In this document: positions 24,395-33,678 of the stretch, in pieces
Layout of the letters: each line of letters starts with the position of its first letter
Position numbering within the stretch: position 1 is the first letter of the stretch
Origin: Candidatus Blautia faecavium
Lineage (GTDB): Bacteria > Bacillota > Clostridia > Lachnospirales > Lachnospiraceae
DNA length: 39,981 bases
Assembly (NCBI GenBank): GCA_019118425.1
Contig: DWYZ01000072.1
Coordinates: forward strand, 1 to 39,981
Direction: 5' to 3'
The notes under the pieces: model-generated
Databases searched by the model: none
Told to the model about the DNA's origin: nothing
What the model saw: only the letters and a program-made list of their open reading frames with translations
Position numbers and translations under genes: made by a program

Positions 24395-26083
24395 TTAGAA
24401 TAAACCAGTGATCTTGCCGTTTTCATCTACATCGATCTTTTCGGCTGCCGGAACTTTTGGAAGGCCTGGCATGGTCATGATCTCGCCGGTCAGGGCTACG
24501 ATGAAGCCGGCTCCTGCGGAGATCTTTAAGTTACGTACAGTAACTTCGAAATCTGTCGGCGCTCCGAGTTTGGTCTGGTCGTCGGTCAGGCTGTACTGGG
24601 TCTTAGCTACACAGATCGGGCAGTTGCCGAAACCGAGGGCTTCCAGTTCTTTGGCCTGTTTCTGTGCGTTAGCTGTAAGGACTACCCGCTTGCCGCCGTA
24701 GATTTTCTGTACGATCTGGTTCAGCTTGTCTTCGATAGAGCCGTCCAGTTCGTAGGAGTAGCTGAAAGCATCGTTTGGCTCTTCGCAGAGACGGATCACT
24801 TCTTCTGCAAGTTTGATTCCGCCTTCTCCGCCTTTTGCCCATACTTCTGAAAGGGCTACGTTTACGCCCAGCTCCTTGCATTTCGCTTCTACCAGGTCAA
24901 GCTCTGCCTTGGTATCGGTGGGGAATGCGTTGATAGCTACTACGCAGGGCAGTTTGTATACGTTTGTGATGTTGCTTACATGCTTTAACAGGTTTGGAAG
25001 GCCTTTCTCCAGTGCTTCCAGGTTTTCGTTGTTAAGGTCTGCCTTGGCAACGCCGCCATTGTATTTCAGGGCACGTACGGTAGCAACGATGACTACTGCG
25101 TTTGGCTTTAAGCCTGCCATACGGCACTTGATGTCCAGGAATTTCTCTGCGCCAAGGTCCGCACCGAATCCAGCCTCTGTGATGGTGTAGTCAGCAAGCT
25201 TTAAGGACATCCTGGTGGCTGTCACAGAATTGCAGCCGTGAGCGATGTTTGCAAACGGGCCGCCGTGTACGATGGCCGGTACATGCTCCAGGGTCTGTAC
25301 CAGGTTCGGCTTTAAGGCGTCTTTCAAAAGAGCGGTCATTGCGCCTTCTGCGTGCAGGTCTCCTGCGGTAACCGGTTTCTGCTCGGAAACTTTTCCGTAT
25401 GTATAGCCAATGATGATCCTGGAAAGTCTTTCTTTCAGGTCCTTGATGTCGCTTGCCAGACAAAGGACTGCCATGATCTCGGAAGCTACGGTGATGTCAT
25501 AGCCGTCCTCACGGGGCATGCCGTTTGTCCTTCCGCCAAGGCCGTCTACCACGTTTCTAAGCTGGCGGTCGTTCATATCCACGCATCTTCTCCAGGTGAT
25601 CTTTCTTGGGTCGATGTTCAGCGCATTGCCCTGGAAAATGTGGTTGTCGATCATGGCTGCCAGAAGGTTATTGGCTGCGCCGATGGCATGGAAGTCGCCG
25701 GTAAAGTGCAGGTTGATATCCTCCATGGGGACTACCTGCGCATAGCCGCCTCCTGCAGCACCGCCCTTTACTCCGAATACTGGTCCAAGGGATGGCTCAC
25801 GAAGGGCAACCATTACGTTCTTGCCGAGTTTCTGCATTCCGTCTGCCAGACCTACTGTTGTGGTGGTCTTTCCTTCTCCTGCAGGAGTAGGATTGATAGC
25901 CGTTACCAGGATCAGCTTGCCGTCCTCTTTATCTGTTTCTTTTAAAAGATTATAATCAATTTTTGCTTTGTACTTTCCGTACTGCTCCAGGTATTTGTCA
26001 TCAATACCTGCTTTTGCTGCGATCTCGGTGATTGGCAGCATTTCGCACTCTTGTGCAATCTCAATGTCTGTTTTGAATCCCAT
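24395..26083 (-). CDS. fhs: Formate--tetrahydrofolate ligase
   Basis: 562 aa. It joins formate to tetrahydrofolate with ATP, giving 10-formyl-THF for purine synthesis or for the methyl branch of the Wood-Ljungdahl pathway. The ATP site is [17 protein letters not shown] (about residues 67-83). Other family landmarks are [39 protein letters not shown] and [19 protein letters not shown]. The length is normal, and all parts are intact. The ATG at 26083 follows AAGGAGGTAATTTTTT on the minus strand. A strong promoter, a ZTP riboswitch and its terminator lie upstream. No other acetogenesis genes are in the window. Confidence 0.97.
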   Translation of the reverse strand: MGFKTDIEIAQECEMLPITEIAAKAGIDDKYLEQYGKYKAKIDYNLLKETDKEDGKLILVTAINPTPAGEGKTTTTVGLADGMQKLGKNVMVALREPSLGPVFGVKGGAAGGGYAQVVPMEDINLHFTGDFHAIGAANNLLAAMIDNHIFQGNALNIDPRKITWRRCVDMNDRQLRNVVDGLGGRTNGMPREDGYDITVASEIMAVLCLASDIKDLKERLSRIIIGYTYGKVSEQKPVTAGDLHAEGAMTALLKDALKPNLVQTLEHVPAIVHGGPFANIAHGCNSVTATRMSLKLADYTITEAGFGADLGAEKFLDIKCRMAGLKPNAVVIVATVRALKYNGGVAKADLNNENLEALEKGLPNLLKHVSNITNVYKLPCVVAINAFPTDTKAELDLVEAKCKELGVNVALSEVWAKGGEGGIKLAEEVIRLCEEPNDAFSYSYELDGSIEDKLNQIVQKIYGGKRVVLTANAQKQAKELEALGFGNCPICVAKTQYSLTDDQTKLGAPTDFEVTVRNLKISAGAGFIVALTGEIMTMPGLPKVPAAEKIDVDENGKITGLF

Positions 26084-26151
26084 AAAAAATTACCTCCTTG
26101 GATTTGAGACCGGCCGTATATTTATATTTTTCGGAAAAGAACAAAAAAGGA

Positions 26152-26176
26152 CAGTATTTGATCAATTCAAATACTG
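26152..26176 (-). terminator. Riboswitch-controlled terminator in the fhs leader
   Basis: On the minus strand CAGTATTTGA pairs with TCAAATACTG (26176-26167 with 26161-26152), ten pairs, followed by CC and six Us (26148-26143). It starts inside the last bases of the ZTP aptamer, so ligand binding and terminator formation can compete: ZTP bound means read-through into fhs. Confidence 0.85.
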
Positions 26177-26250
26177 CCCAGACGGTCGGCTATTCACAAG
26201 TCTCTGATTCCCTTGTGGTTCTCTCCACTATTTCCGTCAGTAACCAAAGA
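26175..26250 (-). ncRNA. ZTP (pfl) riboswitch aptamer controlling fhs
   Basis: The minus strand carries the known pfl/ZTP layout. P1 forms between GACGG (in ACTGACGGAAAT) and CCGTC. P2 is GTGG-AGAGAA-CCAC, followed by AAGGGAAT. After a variable stretch comes the conserved 3' domain AGCCGACCGTCTGGGCA. A terminator overlaps its 3' end, and fhs follows. ZTP/ZMP accumulates when 10-formyl-THF is short, so induction of fhs by this RNA makes physiological sense. The identification comes from motif recognition, not from a covariance-model search. Confidence 0.87.
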
Positions 26251-26271
26251 CTTTTTTCATTTAACGAATTT

Positions 26272-26300
26272 ATCCTAACATTTTTTGAAAAAATTGTCAA
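26272..26300 (-). promoter_or_regulatory. Promoter for the fhs transcript
   Basis: On the minus strand: -35 TTGACA (26300-26295), exactly 17 bases, -10 TAGGAT (26277-26272). Transcription would begin near 26265, about 15 bases before the riboswitch aptamer. Confidence 0.8.
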
Positions 26301-26358
26301 GCTTTTATCAATATTTATTCTATTTATTCTTTTCATAAAAATTTTATAATTGGAAAGG

Positions 26359-26386
26359 TTGCTATCTCCTGAGAGTATGCTAGAAT
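26359..26386 (+). promoter_or_regulatory. Probable promoter for the DUF1700 gene
   Basis: -35 TTGCTA (26359-26364), a 16-base spacer, -10 TAGAAT (26381-26386). The start codon lies about 100 bases downstream. An AAGGAGG (26409-26415) between them has no productive start codon: the next ATG is followed directly by a stop. Confidence 0.45.
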
Positions 26387-26483
26387 AGAGAGCAAAGCTG
26401 TATCCTGTAAGGAGGCCTTTCGGCAACGTATGTAAGCGGGATGTAGTATGTATGAAAGAGAAATATTGTGGAGACCGCAGATT

Positions 26484-26918
26484 ATGAATAAAAAAGAATT
26501 CCTGGATACCCTGAGAGAAGCCCTTTCCGGCAGCATGCAGGAGGGAAAGACAGCCGCTCATATACGATATTATCAGGACTATATTGACCGGCAGATCAGA
26601 AATGGCAGAAGTGAGAAAGAAGTTCTTGATGAGCTGGGAGATCCCAGATTGATCGCGAAAACCCTGCTGGACACAGACGGAGACACCAAGGCTTACGGAG
26701 AGTATGAGGAGTACAGCCAGCCTCAGAAAAATAAGGTACGTGCCAGTAAAGAGCATGTACGTAAAGTGGATCTGTCCACCTGGTATGGAAAAGCGCTGGT
26801 CATTTTTTTGGCGGCTCTAGTTATCCTTGCCCTGTTGGTGATTGCCGGCGTGCTTATTCCTATCTTTCTAGTAGTGGCAGCTGTTGCATTTATCTTATCT
26901 ATTTTACGAAAATCTTAA
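26484..26918 (+). CDS. DUF1700 (HAAS-like) membrane protein
   Basis: 144 aa. The N-terminal 80 residues match the DUF1700/HAAS helical domain: MNKKEFLDTLREALSGSM, then YYQDYIDRQIRNGRSEKEVLDELGDPRLIAKTLL. A charged linker leads to two adjacent membrane helices in ALVIFLAALVILALLVIAGVLIP and the following hydrophobic run. The ATG at 26484 follows GGAGA with nine bases spacing; an in-frame ATG at 26448 has no ribosome binding site. DUF1700 proteins often accompany a PadR-type repressor and respond to envelope stress, but no PadR gene is adjacent here. It lies directly before the locus for a giant surface protein. Confidence 0.8.
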   Translation: MNKKEFLDTLREALSGSMQEGKTAAHIRYYQDYIDRQIRNGRSEKEVLDELGDPRLIAKTLLDTDGDTKAYGEYEEYSQPQKNKVRASKEHVRKVDLSTWYGKALVIFLAALVILALLVIAGVLIPIFLVVAAVAFILSILRKS

Positions 26919-26926
26919 AAATTTTA

Positions 26927-26957
26927 TTCCGGTGCCTTTCGAAAAATGGCGCCGGAA
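26927..26957 (+). terminator. Intrinsic terminator after the DUF1700 gene
   Basis: TTCCGGTGCC (26927-26936) pairs with GGCGCCGGAA (26948-26957), ten pairs with one T-G, followed by an A/T-rich run with TCTTATTTTATT. It separates the DUF1700 gene from the surface protein. Confidence 0.65.
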
Positions 26958-27061
26958 ATATAAAAATCTTATTTTATTCCCCTTAGAATTCACGTTTTAA
27001 ATCTTAATCTAATCTGAAAAATCTGAATCAAAGAAGGTCTGAAATTCAGTTACATGTCATA

Positions 27062-27091
27062 CCGTACTACGCACCTGCTGCGTGATTACGG
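27062..27091 (+). other. Hairpin in the leader of the surface-protein gene
   Basis: CCGTA pairs with TACGG, and, after a small internal loop, ACGCA pairs with TGCGT around the loop CCTGC. A shorter hairpin, CTGCC-TAT-GGCAG (27146-27158), lies just before the ribosome binding site. The 229-base region from the terminator to the start codon otherwise shows no gene. Confidence 0.45.
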
Positions 27092-27186
27092 GTCAGCATG
27101 ATTCAAACGAAATTCAATTCATTTAATTACCCCATTCGCTAATGCCTGCCTATGGCAGAGAATAAATTTTTTGAAAGGAGAAATAC

Positions 27187-30100
27187 ATGAAGAGAAAAAA
27201 GAAAATGTTAAAAAGTCTGGGAGCAGGTATGCTTGCGGCATTGTTTCTGGTACAGGCAGTTTTTGGAATTTTGCCGCCCATTGAGGCCAGAGCGGCCATT
27301 TCAGCCATTGAAGAGTGGGATGAAAATCACATTATGGATTATAAATACCGCTTCAATGTAAAATTTCAAAAAGGCGTTACCACAGTGGAGCCCTTTGGCT
27401 GTGACAACCAGGATGTGGAGGCACTGACGAATCATGGAAGGAATACTCTCCGGGTATATACGAAGAGGATGACCGGGGATTATGTGCCGGGAAGCGCGGG
27501 GGTACGGTATAATAATGTAGGAAAAGACGGTGAAGGGAATATCGTAGACCTTAAGCTGAGCGTAATGGGAGTCACAGGAGCAGAACCACGGTACGATATG
27601 TTTACCCCATATTACAAATTCCATCTGTGGAAAGATCCTCAGGAAGATACGGGAGATGGCTATGACTGGGAAAATGGAATGGGGCAGCCTGTGGTGGGCT
27701 TTGGAAAAGAGGCGATTGCCATTGCTACCTATTGCATCGGCTCTGTAAAGGTGCGCTACCAGTTTTATAAGCATGGCACGGACGAGCCTCTTTCCATCAG
27801 CGGCCACGGCACTGCCAGGGACCTGGACGCGGGCCAGGGGATATCCATACCGGAGGACAGCAATCTGGAAAATGTATATATCCTGAAGGGAAACCGTTTT
27901 TTGGAGGTAGACGGCACCTATGTACAGGCCGGGGACGGTTCTTTGGAGACTTCAGATAAGTCAGGCTGGGTAAATATGCTCTACGATACAGACACCATCC
28001 ATTTTAACTTCCATCACCAGAGCCGACTGGACCGGTGGGATAAGGAACGGGAAGACGGAATCGCTAAAAGAGGATCCGAAGAAAACTGGGCGAGGCTTCT
28101 GCGCAATACATATGTAGATGAGGATGGGAACAGTTATTGTGGGAATTACTATGGCGGAAAGATCGTAAGAGGACATGCTTATTTTGATTTTACCTCCTAC
28201 TGCTTTGGCGGGATCGCCATGGAAAAGGAACCGGAAAAAAGGGTAGGAGCTTCCGGCTGTGCCTGGGAGGACGGTATTGTTACAAGCAAGGAAAACGCTT
28301 TTCCTATCTATGAATTTGAAGAATTTCAATATATGATCCAGGCAGAGGTTACCCCTAATCATTTAAGCTCCTTTGTAGTGCAGGATACACTGAAAGATTG
28401 TCTGGCTATCGATGGAACCTCTAAAGTGATCATAAAAAATGACCTGGGGGAAGAGGTGACCGGTCAGTTCCATATCACCATTGACGGGCAGACAGTCACC
28501 TGTGCGGCAAAAGAAGAATTTTTAAAGGAAGAAAGTTTTACGGACAATCAGGTATATACCTTTTATCTTAGGGTGCATCGTAAAGAGGGAGCCGATGTGT
28601 CGGACTTCCTGGATCCTGACGGCTATACCTTCCGGATTCCCAATTCTGCGGATCTGACCTACGTCCGGGCAAATGGAAAGGGAGGAACCATGACCACGGA
28701 TACCGTCTGGGTGACAGGAAAGATCATTCCGGATCTGATAGTGGAAAAGAAGGCCTCCAAATATGAGTGGAATGTAGGGGACCAGGTGGACTATACGGTT
28801 AAGGTCACGCAGAAAAAGCCAAACGCGTGGGCAGTAAATACAGTGGTGGAGGACTTGTCTCTTCCTTCCTGCCTGTCCTTGATGGACGGACAGTATTTTG
28901 TAGAAAGTACACCGGGAGTTGAGCATTGTGTGATAGCGAAAGAAGGGGAAAACGGCTGGCGTGTAACCTGTCCTCTCCTTCAGTATGATGAAAGCATCCA
29001 GATAACCTTCCGCTGTATAGCCGAGGCAGAAGGAAACGGGCAGGAATGGATCAATACAGCTGCGGCAAGAGCGGAAAACTATATGGACGAGCGTACCGGA
29101 GCGCCTAAAGAGGCAAAGGATATGGCGGAGGTATGGCCCAATACCCCGGATCTGCAGATTGATAAGACTGCGGATAAATATGAATGGAGAGTTGGAGATC
29201 AGGTCAGTTACCGGGTTGTAGTTACCAACACGGCTCCGGGCACGATCGCCAGAGAGGTTTATATATCAGATATCGGACTCCCGGAGGGGCTGGTGCTTTC
29301 CGGAGGAACTGCCTCAGTAGAAGTATTAAACGCGCCTGTTCAGGTGGATTATCCCATTCCGGACAGGAAAACAGGGCAGGCGGCAGAAGTACGGCAGGTG
29401 GCCACCGCGCTGGATGCGGATGAGAGAGGATGGAACTTTTACTGTTCCTATCTGCCGTATAGCCATCCTGTTACGATCCTGTTTCACTGCACGGCCACAG
29501 AGACCTGCAATGGGCGGGAAAATATAAACGCAGCCACTGTCCAGGCGGAAAACGCGGCAGAAAAATCAGACGATGCAAAAGCGTATGTAAATACAGGCGC
29601 TTTTTGGATAGAAAAGACTGCAGATCATTATGAATGGCAGGTAGGAGAAGCAGTGGAGTATCAGGTAGTGGTGACAAACCAGTTCCCGGGAACCATTGCA
29701 AGAAATGTGACGATCTGGGACACCTCCATGCCTGCAGGACTAGCTTTGACTTCGCCGGAGGGAGTGTCTATTGAAGGGATTCCGGAGACGATAGCGGATC
29801 CTGTGGAAGGCACGAAAGATCCGGAAAGTCAGTTAAATCCCGAGCTGTATCAGGAAACTGCCGCCAAACAGGTGGCCTGGGAATTTCTTCCTGAGGGAAA
29901 TGGATGGCGTTTGAATCTTTCTGATCTTCCGGCAGGCACTCCGGTAACCATTCGTTTTTCCTGTACAGCGACAGAAGCTGTAAATGGAATGGAAAGCATC
30001 AACGCGGCCTCTGTCCAGGCAGAAAATGCCCCGGAGGAAACAGACGACGCAGAAGTATACGTAAATACAGCGGTTCTTTCTATTGAGAAGAATGTAAGAA

Positions 30101-32823
30101 ATCCTTATCTGGAACTGGGAGACGGAAGAAACGCAAATGAATTCCGGGTAGGGGAGAAGGTGGAGTATGAGGTTATTGTAAATAATCTGCAAAAAGGTTC
30201 CATTGCCAGAAATCTGGTGGTGAGCGATGTGTCCCTTCCGGAAGGCCTTGCGCTGGATCAGGACGAGGGCGCGCTTACCGTATCCGGAATCCCCCAGACA
30301 ATTTTAAACCCGGTGGCTGGAACGGATGACATGGGAAACCAGCTGGATCCGGAAAATTATAATCAGGTGGAGGAAAAGCCTGTGGAATATCAGCTGGTCC
30401 GTCAGGGAACCGGATGGGTGCTCCAGGTGTCAGACCTTCCCTATCAGACGCCGGTTTCTATCGTGTTTCGATGTACCGTGACAGAAGAGTTGAATGGCTG
30501 GGAAGTGATAAACACAGCGAAGGCCTGGGCTTCAAACGGAGCAGAAGTAAGGGGTACCTCTAAGATCTGGGTAAATACGCCTGTATTAAAAATGGAAAAG
30601 ACAGCGGATAAACCTACCTATAAGTATGGGGATATTGCCACTTATCGGATCCGGGTATGGCAGGAGCAGCCGGGCTGTGTGGCAAGAAATGTGACCATAA
30701 GCGATGTGATCGATACTCCTGGCGTCCGCCTTTTAAAGGATTCGATCGTTCTGCTGAATGAAAATGGAGATCTCGTTGAGGCGGGAGTAGAGGCAAATGA
30801 CGACAATACCTTCCGTGTACTCACCGGACGGCCATTGCTGAGCGAAGGAATGTACTCTGTTTATGACGGAGAAGGAGGAGGCGCCTTTGAACAGGTTCTC
30901 CAAAATCCGCTGGAGCTGACCAGTGAAAAAGAGATGATCGTAGAGTATCAGATGGCTGTCATTGACGAAAATCTTGCGGGACAGACCGTACATAATATAG
31001 CCGAAGTGACCAGCGAGGAAGGCTATCCTGCCCAGGATGAGGAGACGGTGGAAATCCACAGTCCGATCCTGGATATCGTAAAGGAATCCGACCAAAAAGA
31101 ATACCACGTGGGAGAAACCGGATACTATAAGCTTACAGTTCGCCAGCTGAGAGAAGATGTAACCGCGGAGAATGTGGTGATCGAAGACGCGCTGGATCAT
31201 CCTGGAGCAGTTCTTTTAACAGAGAGTATCCTGGTAAAGAAAAATACAGAAGTTTTAAAAGAGGCGGCAGTAGAAGCTTCTGCCAGCGGTTTTCGTATTG
31301 CTACCGGAACCAATCTGACGGATGGAGACAAGCTGGAAATTTTTTATAATGTTCTTTTTGAAAGTCCGCAGCTTGATCAAGTGTCAGTCGTAAACCGGGC
31401 TTGGGCCAAGGGGGACAATACACCGGAAGAAATCGCAGAAAATGAGGTATTTATAGGAGATATCCGTCCGGTATTTTCTATTGAAAAGAAATCTGACAAG
31501 GACGGATATCTTCCCGGCGAAACAGGAACCTATCAGGTAAAGGTGACCCAGACAGAGAAAGACGCGGTTGCAAGGAATGTGGTGCTGAGAGACATCCTGA
31601 AAAACGAAGGAGCTCAGATCATAAAGGATAGTGTGAAGCTATATGACGAAAATGGCGTAGAGTTAGATAAACCGGAAATAGAAGCTACAGAAAAGGGATA
31701 TACCATACATACAGGAATGGAGCTGGCGTATCAGCAGTTTCTCCTGGCAGAGTATCAGGTCAGGTTTTTGGAAGAGGCAGACGGAGGAAAACTTTTGAAT
31801 GTAGCTATGGTTACTGGGGATAACTTAAGGCCGCAGGAAGAAAAACCGTCAGATCCGGTGTCAGTGGGAGACGGCCTGACTGCATTAAAGACTTCCGACC
31901 CGCCTTCCGGGAGTATTGTAGCAGAAGGAGACCCTATTCTCTATTCCATTACAGTAAAGAATAACTCCAAGGAGGAGAGGAAAAATATTATGATCAAAGA
32001 TGCTCTGCCGGAGCATGTACAATTTGATTCTTTTGGAGAAGAAGAGGGCGAGCTCCTTACTTTGGATGAAAAAACCTATGCCGCCTTTTTTATAGACGAG
32101 CTTAAACCGGGAGAAGAGAGGACCGTCACATTTAAAGTCCTGCGCGCAGAGGCGCAAAGGGAGGACTGTATCGTAAATCTGGCTCAGGTGCGTTCGGCAA
32201 TAGCCTCGCGGGAGGATGTGACCGAAGAAACCTGGAAATCTCCGAGATTTTTTAATACAAATGCGACCGTGCATTATGCAGATACCATCTGGACGCGCAC
32301 AGAGCATGAGGTGGAAATTGGAGAGATGGAGCCTACAGGAACGCCTGCGCCTACAGGAACGCCTGCTCCTACAGAAACGCCTGCTCCTACAGAAACGCCT
32401 GCTCCTACAGAAACGCCTGCGCCTACGGAAACACCAGTTCCAACAAAGACGCCGGTTCCCACCCCTACAAAGGCGCCTACGGGAACGCCTGTGCCTCCTA
32501 CAGGAACGCCTGTGCCTACGAGAGTTCCCTCACCTTCGCCTACCTTACGTCCTACTGCCGCGGAATGTCCCAGGATCACCCCGGTTCCCACGAGGACGGC
32601 GACCGGCCTTTACGGAGGAAATACCAATTATCCGTCTTCCGGAAGCGGATTTTCTTCTTATGGCAGCAGTTATCAGGGAACTTCCTATGGAGGAGGAACG
32701 AAGACTGGTGAGGAAAGACCTTTTAAAGATATGGCAAAAATTGCAGGGGCAGGAGCCTTGCTCTTAGGTCTTGGGATTTTCGTTTACCGGAGAAATAAAA
32801 AGCAGGAGGAGAATAAAAAGTGA
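27187..32823 (+). CDS. Giant DUF11-repeat surface protein with proline/threonine stalk and unusual sorting signal
   Basis: 1878 aa. A signal peptide (MKRKKKMLKSLGAGMLAALF, then a hydrophobic core ending near ARA-A at about 36) directs export. Residues 40-370 are a unique N-terminal head; 370-500 resemble a fimbrial isopeptide-forming domain. Eight DUF11-type repeats follow, starting near residues 515, 654, 804, 962, 1132, 1293, 1428 and 1564, recognised by (I/M)EKxADKYEWxVGDxVxYxVxV and GTIARNVxIxD patterns. Then come a PT-rich stalk of hexapeptide repeats (about 1715-1795), a Gly/Ser/Tyr spacer, TKTGEE (1838-1843), a membrane helix (about 1848-1866) and a basic tail. No LPXTG is present; GTKTGEE occupies its place. 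It is translationally coupled to a class B sortase. The likely role is adhesion or a cell-wall fibre. Confidence 0.9.
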   Translation: MKRKKKMLKSLGAGMLAALFLVQAVFGILPPIEARAAISAIEEWDENHIMDYKYRFNVKFQKGVTTVEPFGCDNQDVEALTNHGRNTLRVYTKRMTGDYVPGSAGVRYNNVGKDGEGNIVDLKLSVMGVTGAEPRYDMFTPYYKFHLWKDPQEDTGDGYDWENGMGQPVVGFGKEAIAIATYCIGSVKVRYQFYKHGTDEPLSISGHGTARDLDAGQGISIPEDSNLENVYILKGNRFLEVDGTYVQAGDGSLETSDKSGWVNMLYDTDTIHFNFHHQSRLDRWDKEREDGIAKRGSEENWARLLRNTYVDEDGNSYCGNYYGGKIVRGHAYFDFTSYCFGGIAMEKEPEKRVGASGCAWEDGIVTSKENAFPIYEFEEFQYMIQAEVTPNHLSSFVVQDTLKDCLAIDGTSKVIIKNDLGEEVTGQFHITIDGQTVTCAAKEEFLKEESFTDNQVYTFYLRVHRKEGADVSDFLDPDGYTFRIPNSADLTYVRANGKGGTMTTDTVWVTGKIIPDLIVEKKASKYEWNVGDQVDYTVKVTQKKPNAWAVNTVVEDLSLPSCLSLMDGQYFVESTPGVEHCVIAKEGENGWRVTCPLLQYDESIQITFRCIAEAEGNGQEWINTAAARAENYMDERTGAPKEAKDMAEVWPNTPDLQIDKTADKYEWRVGDQVSYRVVVTNTAPGTIAREVYISDIGLPEGLVLSGGTASVEVLNAPVQVDYPIPDRKTGQAAEVRQVATALDADERGWNFYCSYLPYSHPVTILFHCTATETCNGRENINAATVQAENAAEKSDDAKAYVNTGAFWIEKTADHYEWQVGEAVEYQVVVTNQFPGTIARNVTIWDTSMPAGLALTSPEGVSIEGIPETIADPVEGTKDPESQLNPELYQETAAKQVAWEFLPEGNGWRLNLSDLPAGTPVTIRFSCTATEAVNGMESINAASVQAENAPEETDDAEVYVNTAVLSIEKNVRNPYLELGDGRNANEFRVGEKVEYEVIVNNLQKGSIARNLVVSDVSLPEGLALDQDEGALTVSGIPQTILNPVAGTDDMGNQLDPENYNQVEEKPVEYQLVRQGTGWVLQVSDLPYQTPVSIVFRCTVTEELNGWEVINTAKAWASNGAEVRGTSKIWVNTPVLKMEKTADKPTYKYGDIATYRIRVWQEQPGCVARNVTISDVIDTPGVRLLKDSIVLLNENGDLVEAGVEANDDNTFRVLTGRPLLSEGMYSVYDGEGGGAFEQVLQNPLELTSEKEMIVEYQMAVIDENLAGQTVHNIAEVTSEEGYPAQDEETVEIHSPILDIVKESDQKEYHVGETGYYKLTVRQLREDVTAENVVIEDALDHPGAVLLTESILVKKNTEVLKEAAVEASASGFRIATGTNLTDGDKLEIFYNVLFESPQLDQVSVVNRAWAKGDNTPEEIAENEVFIGDIRPVFSIEKKSDKDGYLPGETGTYQVKVTQTEKDAVARNVVLRDILKNEGAQIIKDSVKLYDENGVELDKPEIEATEKGYTIHTGMELAYQQFLLAEYQVRFLEEADGGKLLNVAMVTGDNLRPQEEKPSDPVSVGDGLTALKTSDPPSGSIVAEGDPILYSITVKNNSKEERKNIMIKDALPEHVQFDSFGEEEGELLTLDEKTYAAFFIDELKPGEERTVTFKVLRAEAQREDCIVNLAQVRSAIASREDVTEETWKSPRFFNTNATVHYADTIWTRTEHEVEIGEMEPTGTPAPTGTPAPTETPAPTETPAPTETPAPTETPVPTKTPVPTPTKAPTGTPVPPTGTPVPTRVPSPSPTLRPTAAECPRITPVPTRTATGLYGGNTNYPSSGSGFSSYGSSYQGTSYGGGTKTGEERPFKDMAKIAGAGALLLGLGIFVYRRNKKQEENKK
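32332..32460 (+). repeat. 18-bp tandem repeats encoding the PT-rich stalk
   Basis: About seven copies of an 18-base unit close to CCTACAGAAACGCCTGCT, encoding P-T-(E/G/K)-T-P-(A/V). Near-identical units side by side suggest recent expansion, so copy number may vary among strains and change stalk length. It lies inside the surface protein gene, in frame. Confidence 0.88.
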
Positions 32824-33659
32824 AATGGCTCCGTTCCATTGGACTGGCAATGACAGGGGCGGCGGCAGGACTGCTCTTTTATTCCGGAAGCTTTTTTGTG
32901 AAAAGTTATCTGGAAAACCAGCAGGCCCGGGATAAGTATGAAGAAATCCAGGAAACATACACTGCTTTTGAGGAAGAGGAAAAGGATCCTGTTCCTCAAA
33001 AGAAAAAAACAGAACCTGTTTTATCCGTCCTGCCTGTGTCGCCGGCTCCGAAAAAGGAGATCGAGGAATCCTTTGGAATCCATTGGAAAGAACTTCGTCA
33101 GGTTAATCCACAGATTGCCGGTTGGGTACAGATTCCTGGCGGCGATATTTCCTATCCGGTGGTACAGGGGGAGGACAATAGTTTTTACCTTTCCCATTCT
33201 TTTGAAAGAAAAGAGGACCTTTTCGGAACCATCTTTCTGGATTGGCGGAATGGAAAGCGTTTCCAGGATTCCCACAGCTTTCTTTACGGCCATAATATGG
33301 AAGGAAATATGATGTTTGCTAACCTGAACCGATATGAAAGCCAGGAATACCTGGAACAATGCCCGGAGATTTATCTGTACACACCCTGGAAGAAATACCG
33401 CTATCTTATTTTTTCCGTGGAGCAGGCAGAAGAGGGCAGTACAAGCTTTTCTTACGGACAGAAGCTGAAAAGCACGGAGTTTAAGGACTTGCTGCAATAT
33501 ATGAAGAACCGCTCTTTTTATGACACAGGGGTGGAGCCGGAGGCGTTTGCTCCTATTCTGACCCTTGTGACCTGCAATTCCCGCCTGGACGAGAATATCC
33601 GGATGCTCGTCCATGGCACGCGGGTGGAAACGTGGAGCTGGAATGAAGAGGGAGAGTAG
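32820..33659 (+). CDS. Class B sortase
   Basis: 279 aa transpeptidase acting outside the membrane. One N-terminal membrane anchor (IGLAMTGAAAGLLFYSGSFF) is followed by a charged Pro-rich linker and the sortase barrel. The catalytic residues are His158 in YGHNM, Cys252 in LVTCNS and Arg261 in ENIRMLVHG. The class B features FLDWRNGKRFQDSHSFLYGHN and GNMMFANLNRY are present. It starts with GTG at 32820, overlapping the stop of the surface-protein gene by four bases (GTGA), with AGGAGGAG upstream, so the two are translationally coupled and the preceding protein is the likely substrate. The recognised motif is unknown, because that protein has no LPXTG or NPQTN. Confidence 0.9.
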   Translation: MKWLRSIGLAMTGAAAGLLFYSGSFFVKSYLENQQARDKYEEIQETYTAFEEEEKDPVPQKKKTEPVLSVLPVSPAPKKEIEESFGIHWKELRQVNPQIAGWVQIPGGDISYPVVQGEDNSFYLSHSFERKEDLFGTIFLDWRNGKRFQDSHSFLYGHNMEGNMMFANLNRYESQEYLEQCPEIYLYTPWKKYRYLIFSVEQAEEGSTSFSYGQKLKSTEFKDLLQYMKNRSFYDTGVEPEAFAPILTLVTCNSRLDENIRMLVHGTRVETWSWNEEGE

Positions 33660-33678
33660 ATGCGCGTCCCTTTGGCTG

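Noticed and set aside
26190-26756. 188-aa open frame on the minus strand over the fhs leader
   Set aside because: It runs antisense to the DUF1700 gene and through the fhs promoter and riboswitch; it has no ribosome binding site and an implausible composition.
32332-32460. Tandem repeats considered as a CRISPR array
   Set aside because: Units are contiguous, 18 bp, in frame within a coding sequence and have no unique spacers; no cas genes nearby.
32274-32591. Val/Gly repeat frame on the minus strand
   Set aside because: Antisense translation of the same 18-bp repeats.
32261-32767. 168-aa Arg/Leu-rich frame inside the surface-protein gene
   Set aside because: It is the +1 reading of the PT-repeat DNA, giving low-complexity RLL repeats; the repeat units explain it fully.
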